9,843 bases of DNA from Spirochaetales bacterium (GTDB lineage Bacteria; Spirochaetota; Spirochaetia; DSM-27196; SLST01), in NCBI GenBank assembly GCA_028284845.1, contig JANQQY010000450.1:1-9843 (forward strand). Direction: 5' to 3'. Both the position numbers and the translations under genes were made by a program. Numbering within the stretch: the stretch's first letter is position 1; each line of letters opens with the position of its first letter. The notes beneath the pieces are model-generated. The model searched no databases. It saw nothing but the letters and a program-made list of their open reading frames with translations, and had not been told where the DNA came from. This document shows, piece by piece, positions 6,475-9,843 of the stretch.

Positions 6475-7368
6475 ATGGCTAAAGGATTTCTGAAACGAAC
6501 AGCCGGTGATTACGTTTTCGAGACCGTCAACTTCGTCCTGATGATCTTCCTTCTGGTGGTCACGCTCTATCCCATTCTGAACACAGTGGTCTACTCATTT
6601 AACGACGGCCTGGACGCCATGAGATCGCCACTCTATCTCTGGCCTCGCGTTTTCACCTGGGGAAACTACCAGAAGATTCTTGGCCAGGAGACGATCTACC
6701 GCGCGGCGTTCGTCTCAGTCGCACGAACCATCGTTTCAACGGTGTTTGGTGTTCTCTTCACTGCGATGCTCGCCTACACGCTCAGTCGGAAGGAGTACAT
6801 GTTCCGAAGGTCGATCACCTTCATTTTTGTCTTCACGATGTATGTGAATGCGGGACTGATCCCAACCTATTTTTTGATGCGCGGACTTGGACTGGTTAAC
6901 AACTTCATGATCTACATCTGGCCGCTCCTTATTCATCCATTCCACCTCATCGTGGTTCGGACCTATATGAAGTCGATTCCGGAGAGCCTGGTGGAGTCTG
7001 CTCGCATCGACGGATCGAGTGAGTACAGAATCTTTGCGCAGATTATGTTCCCGTTATGCAAGCCGGTGATCGCAACGATTGCGCTGTTTATCGCCGTGTG
7101 GGCGTGGAACTCGTGGTACGACACGTTTATCTACGCTCCCGGCGCGCAACACCTCTCGACATTGCAGTACGAGCTCAAGAAACTCATCACGACCGCCAAC
7201 CCGTCGGCCGGCAGCTCGGTTGCCATTCTGACCCAGCCCGAGCGCATCACTCCCAGATCACTCAAGGCAACGATTACGGTCGTCACCGCACTGCCGATTG
7301 TTCTGGTCTACCCCTTTCTCCAACGCTACTTCGTCGCCGGCCTCAACGTCGGAAGTGTAAAGGGCTGA
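6475..7368 (+). CDS. Carbohydrate ABC importer permease, LplC/YtcP (UgpE) type
   Basis: The second membrane subunit of the importer, 297 residues, normal for the family. An N-terminal helix (about 18-40) is followed by further helices at roughly 76-102, 112-134, 140-162, 196-216 and 264-281. The coupling loop ESARIDGSS (174-182) has the EAA pattern, followed by FPLCKPV. The C-terminus YPFLQRYFVAGL ending in SVKG is characteristic of the YtcP/LplC subgroup. GGGGAAGG lies just before the ATG. It pairs with the permease gene 9 bp upstream to form the heterodimeric channel. The binding-protein gene follows after 133 bp with its own control elements, so the three transport genes may be both co-transcribed and separately boosted. 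Confidence 0.92.
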   Translation: MAKGFLKRTAGDYVFETVNFVLMIFLLVVTLYPILNTVVYSFNDGLDAMRSPLYLWPRVFTWGNYQKILGQETIYRAAFVSVARTIVSTVFGVLFTAMLAYTLSRKEYMFRRSITFIFVFTMYVNAGLIPTYFLMRGLGLVNNFMIYIWPLLIHPFHLIVVRTYMKSIPESLVESARIDGSSEYRIFAQIMFPLCKPVIATIALFIAVWAWNSWYDTFIYAPGAQHLSTLQYELKKLITTANPSAGSSVAILTQPERITPRSLKATITVVTALPIVLVYPFLQRYFVAGLNVGSVKG

Positions 7369-7381
7369 CCTACAGACTCGA

Positions 7382-7395
7382 GGTACATTTGTCCG
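7382..7395. promoter_or_regulatory. Operator-like palindrome, copy D
   Basis: GGTACATTTGTCCG, with the left arm intact and the right arm degenerate. It is centred 31 bp before copy E. Confidence 0.5.
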
Positions 7396-7412
7396 CCGGT
7401 GTAACCAAAATC

Positions 7413-7426
7413 GGTACAAATGTCGG
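7413..7426. promoter_or_regulatory. Operator-like palindrome, copy E
   Basis: GGTACAAATGTCGG, 75 bp upstream of the binding-protein start codon. It is embedded in the 18-bp stretch shared with copy C (17 of 18 identical). Confidence 0.58.
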
Positions 7427-7501
7427 TATCGGGCACTCCAGACTGCGCTTAGCGTGGTGGTAACGCGGCAGATTGTCGCGAATACACAAATGGAGGAAGG
7501 A

Positions 7502-9163
7502 ATGAGAGCAAAATTGCTATCCATTCTGCTGTGTCTGGCCGTTGCCGCTGCTGCATTTGCAGGCGGGGACCAGCAGGCTGCGGATGATGAGGTCACCGTC
7601 CTGCACGCGCTGATGAACAATTCATTGTCTCAGCCGCCGGAGGACAATCGATCGTATCTGCGAATTGAAGAGGAGTTCGGAATCAGATTCGATTTCGAGA
7701 TGGCGGTCGGAGACATTGGCGAGCGGGTCGCGCTCATGATCGCCAGTGGAGACTATGCCGACATCACGGATGCGGGAGGAAAGGACTTCTGGGCCGCCGG
7801 CGCCCTCCTGCCTCTGGAAGAGTACTTCGTACAGCCCGACGAGTATCCGGGCCTCTACCACCATTTCAATCACCATATGGATTACCTCGCGTACGAGGAC
7901 GGTTCGATCTATCGTATGCCGAACGACGGAATAGAGTTCAACAATGAGCAGAACGGCTCGCCGCTCTATTTCAATCCTGGATTCTGGCTCAAAGTCAGGG
8001 TGCTTGAGGAAGCCGGGTGGCCGGAGCTTCCGGACACCGTCGCTGACTTCATGCAGCTCATCGAGGACTACGCCAATACACAACAAACAACAGATGACGG
8101 CCAGAGCTTCCTCGGCTACCAGATCATGGGCAATACGAGCATTTGGCGGTGGCATCCGCTCCGTGACGCCCCAATGTACGTGTCCGGCTACATCCCGGAA
8201 GGTGGATGGAGAGTCGACGAGGCAGCGGGCACCGTTGAGTTCGATCGGCTTGCGCCGGTCTACCGCGACTACTACGCGCTCGTGAACGAAATGTACAATA
8301 AGGGTCTCGTAGATCCGTCGTTCGCGACGAATGATTTTGACGAGTGGATCGCGGCGAACCTGTCAGGGCGAACGCTCGGGTTCTACGATATGTCGTGGCA
8401 GACCTGGTGGTCGGTGAACGATGTGCTCCGTGAGCAGAATGCCGATGGCGAGGTTTTTGTCCCGCTCGCAGTCACAATGTACGAGGGAGACAGCAAGCAG
8501 TTCTTCAGGGCCCCGACTCTCCCCAACCGTGACAACGGGTTTGCCCTGTTTGTTGACATCGAGAATCCAGAGAAGATCATGCGCATGTTCGATGGTCTTG
8601 CCGGAGAAGAGTGGCAGAAGTACATGCATTGGGGCATCCCCGGTGAAGACTACATGATCGCCGACGATGGGGAGTTCTTCCTCACCGACGAGCAACGCGC
8701 GAATCACGCCTCAACCGAGTGGAGAGACCAGAATCTCCCCACGCAGCTGATGTCCGGCCTGATCGAGTGGGAAGGATTCTACGACGATGGCAATGGCTAT
8801 TCGCCGAGCAATCACCCACCGGAGAGCCGACGACTGATGGGACCGATGGAACAGGAGATGATGGACCACTACGGCATGCAGGTCTACCATCAGCTCATTC
8901 CGTCTACGATGCCGAACTCCCGGTTCTACTCATCAACTTGGAGAATCGACAACCAGACCGTGCTCGAAGGCGACGCGGCTATTGCCGAACAGCAGATCGA
9001 AGATCATCAGAAAGCGTGGCTTGCGCGTCTCGTGACCGCGGCCCCGGGCGAGTTTGACGGTCTCTGGACAGAGTACGCGGCAGGATACGACGATATCGAT
9101 ATTCAGGCGATCATCGACGTTTACGAAGAGATTCTGGTGGCAGCACCAGAGTACGAAGGCTAA
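7502..9163 (+). CDS. Extracellular solute-binding protein, family 1 (LplA/YtcQ-like)
   Basis: The periplasmic or surface receptor of the ABC importer, 553 residues, within the usual range of the large LplA/YtcQ-like binding proteins. The signal peptide has a short basic start (MRAK), a hydrophobic core (about 5-19) and an AFA cleavage site before GGDQQ. There is no cysteine at the cleavage point, so it is probably cut by signal peptidase I and not lipidated. The mature chain is strongly acidic. It shows the two-lobe binding-protein pattern, including IASGDYADI near the N-terminus, GSIYRMPND, and a C-terminal acidic helix region. The ATG at 7502 is chosen over an in-frame GTG at 7454: GGAGG lies five bases before it and the signal peptide begins there. 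Many aromatic residues (W and Y) fit sugar binding, but the ligand is unknown. A terminator follows 23 bp after the stop. Confidence 0.93.
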   Translation: MRAKLLSILLCLAVAAAAFAGGDQQAADDEVTVLHALMNNSLSQPPEDNRSYLRIEEEFGIRFDFEMAVGDIGERVALMIASGDYADITDAGGKDFWAAGALLPLEEYFVQPDEYPGLYHHFNHHMDYLAYEDGSIYRMPNDGIEFNNEQNGSPLYFNPGFWLKVRVLEEAGWPELPDTVADFMQLIEDYANTQQTTDDGQSFLGYQIMGNTSIWRWHPLRDAPMYVSGYIPEGGWRVDEAAGTVEFDRLAPVYRDYYALVNEMYNKGLVDPSFATNDFDEWIAANLSGRTLGFYDMSWQTWWSVNDVLREQNADGEVFVPLAVTMYEGDSKQFFRAPTLPNRDNGFALFVDIENPEKIMRMFDGLAGEEWQKYMHWGIPGEDYMIADDGEFFLTDEQRANHASTEWRDQNLPTQLMSGLIEWEGFYDDGNGYSPSNHPPESRRLMGPMEQEMMDHYGMQVYHQLIPSTMPNSRFYSSTWRIDNQTVLEGDAAIAEQQIEDHQKAWLARLVTAAPGEFDGLWTEYAAGYDDIDIQAIIDVYEEILVAAPEYEG

Positions 9164-9186
9164 CGCACGAGACTGCCATAGATGCG

Positions 9187-9216
9187 AAGGGCTGCCCATC
9201 TGGGCAGCCCTTTTTT
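9187..9216 (+). terminator. Rho-independent terminator after the binding-protein gene
   Basis: A perfect 12-bp arm pair (AAGGGCTGCCCA at 9187-9198 with its complement at 9201-9212) with a very tight loop runs into six T residues (9211-9216). It closes the transport unit. On the minus strand only two T residues would follow the stem, so it is not an efficient bidirectional terminator for the convergent gene. Confidence 0.92.
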
Positions 9217-9246
9217 GTGATGTAGCCGGTTGGACAGCAGGTCCTG

Positions 9247-9843
9247 TCACCAGCGCTGGCGATCGCCTTTGTAGTCCTGGAACTGAGGATCACCGAGTGA
9301 GAATGCTTCAATGACCCCGACCATTCCGGTCACCGACTCTTCAACGGTGATCTGTGCCTCCGGACCGCCCATATCCGTCTGAACCCAGCCTGGGTTCAGG
9401 GCAAGGACAGGAATGTTGTCCACCGCAAACAAGCACTGAAGCCGTACGCAAAGCATGTTGAGTGCGGATTTTGACACGCTGTAGGGAATCTGGGATCCAT
9501 CACTCGCCCACTCCAGACTCGCCAGACCCGAGCTGATCGCTACGACTTTCGGTGATGCCGCGGCCGCCAGTTGAGGGTACAACGCGCGGACAACCCGCAC
9601 GGTTCCAACGACATTGATATTGAAGGATGAGACGAAGTCCTCATCGGGTATGTCGCGAATCTGACGGATGACAAAAGGCTCATCCGGGTTCAACGCGGCG
9701 TTGCAGATGAGAAGGTCGATCTTCGGATGCTCCGTCGCGATCGACGCCACCGATGACTCGACAGAGTGTCTCTCTGTCACGTCGAATGTCAGCGCTTTGA
9801 GCGACGGTCCATACCGGGATTCGAGCTCGGCGGCGGTCTTTTC
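9247..9843 (-). CDS. Short-chain dehydrogenase/reductase, C-factor/sniffer-like (partial, N-terminus off the right edge)
   Basis: The last 198 residues of a classical SDR, an NAD(P)-dependent oxidoreductase. The N-terminal TGxxxGxG cofactor motif is beyond the window. Visible are the adenine-pocket aspartate (LTFDVTE, residue 21 of the fragment), a CNAA variant of the NNAG motif (48-50), the structural asparagine (NINVVG, N77), the catalytic serine region AISSG (S104/S105) and YSVSK with Y121 and K125. The post-catalytic NPGWVQTDMGG followed by VEESV resembles the C-factor/sniffer carbonyl-reductase-like group. The frame is open to the window edge; a GTG at 9780 is internal and should not be taken as the start. 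It converges on the transport unit, with 83 bp between stop codons and a terminator between them, so it is probably functionally separate. The substrate is unknown. Confidence 0.9.
   Translation of the reverse strand, partial: EKTAAELESRYGPSLKALTFDVTERHSVESSVASIATEHPKIDLLICNAALNPDEPFVIRQIRDIPDEDFVSSFNINVVGTVRVVRALYPQLAAAASPKVVAISSGLASLEWASDGSQIPYSVSKSALNMLCVRLQCLFAVDNIPVLALNPGWVQTDMGGPEAQITVEESVTGMVGVIEAFSLGDPQFQDYKGDRQRW

Larger units (their letters stand above)
7369..7501 (+). promoter_or_regulatory. Promoter region of the solute-binding protein gene with two operator-like elements
   Basis: A 133-bp gap between the second permease and the binding-protein gene. No terminator hairpin is visible, so readthrough from the permeases is likely. 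Two operator-like elements (7382-7395 and 7413-7426) imply an additional promoter here. This fits the usual need for excess binding protein over permease. Hexamers could not be assigned with confidence. Confidence 0.6.

Noticed and set aside
7454..7501. Earlier GTG start for the binding protein
   Set aside because: It would put 16 mostly polar residues before the signal peptide, while ATG at 7502 has a strong ribosome binding site.
9247..9780. A complete 177-residue SDR starting at GTG 9780
   Set aside because: The frame continues to the window edge with good SDR sequence (the LTFDVTE segment spans the GTG), and the cofactor motif would be missing. It is a truncated gene.
1..9843. Mobile element, phage, CRISPR or defence system
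   Set aside because: No transposase, integrase, terminal inverted repeats, direct repeat arrays or nuclease motifs are visible. All genes fit a chromosomal sugar locus.

Overview
The window is about 9.8 kb of moderately GC-rich bacterial DNA, tightly packed on both strands. It reads as a carbohydrate uptake and catabolism locus with its own two-component system. The organism is most likely a spirochaete of the Spirochaeta/Alkalispirochaeta/Sphaerochaeta type. The basis is the signal peptide of the solute-binding protein, which ends in an 'AFA-GG' junction rather than a lipobox, together with a family 1 binding protein plus LplB/YtcP-type permeases and no linked ATPase. This is an inference; there is no rRNA or marker gene to confirm it.

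Left part, minus strand (1-2379): a likely operon runs right to left. It holds a TIM-barrel sugar isomerase/epimerase (2379-1546), a six-helix membrane histidine kinase of the HisKA_3/DesK-NarL class (1509-280), and a response regulator whose N-terminal receiver domain overlaps the kinase gene by 8 bp and runs off the left edge.

Middle, plus strand (2572-5364): after a 192-bp divergent promoter region comes a three-gene catabolic operon. It encodes a hydroxypyruvate-isomerase-like TIM barrel, a zinc-type medium-chain dehydrogenase without the structural-zinc lobe, and a cytoplasmic TolB-like beta-propeller protein of unknown function. A strong intrinsic terminator (5437-5474) closes it.

Right part, plus strand (5509-9163): two permeases of a family 1 carbohydrate ABC importer and a large solute-binding protein, closed by a second strong terminator (9187-9216). 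No ATPase gene is present. A truncated, convergent short-chain dehydrogenase (9247 to the edge, minus strand) ends the window and is probably unrelated.

The most interesting signal is a recurring imperfect palindrome, roughly GGTACAWWTGTACC. It occurs five times, always intergenic: twice in the divergent promoter region, once before the permeases, and twice before the binding protein. The nearest copy lies 69-81 bp from each of four start codons. It is best explained as the operator of one regulator that controls the whole locus, but no regulator other than the truncated response regulator is visible here. I see no mobile element, CRISPR array, tRNA or rRNA, and no gene-free stretch longer than 192 bp. 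The proposed flow is: substrate bound outside, imported by the two permeases using an ATPase encoded elsewhere, then oxidised and isomerised by the dehydrogenase and the two TIM barrels. The substrate cannot be named from sequence alone.
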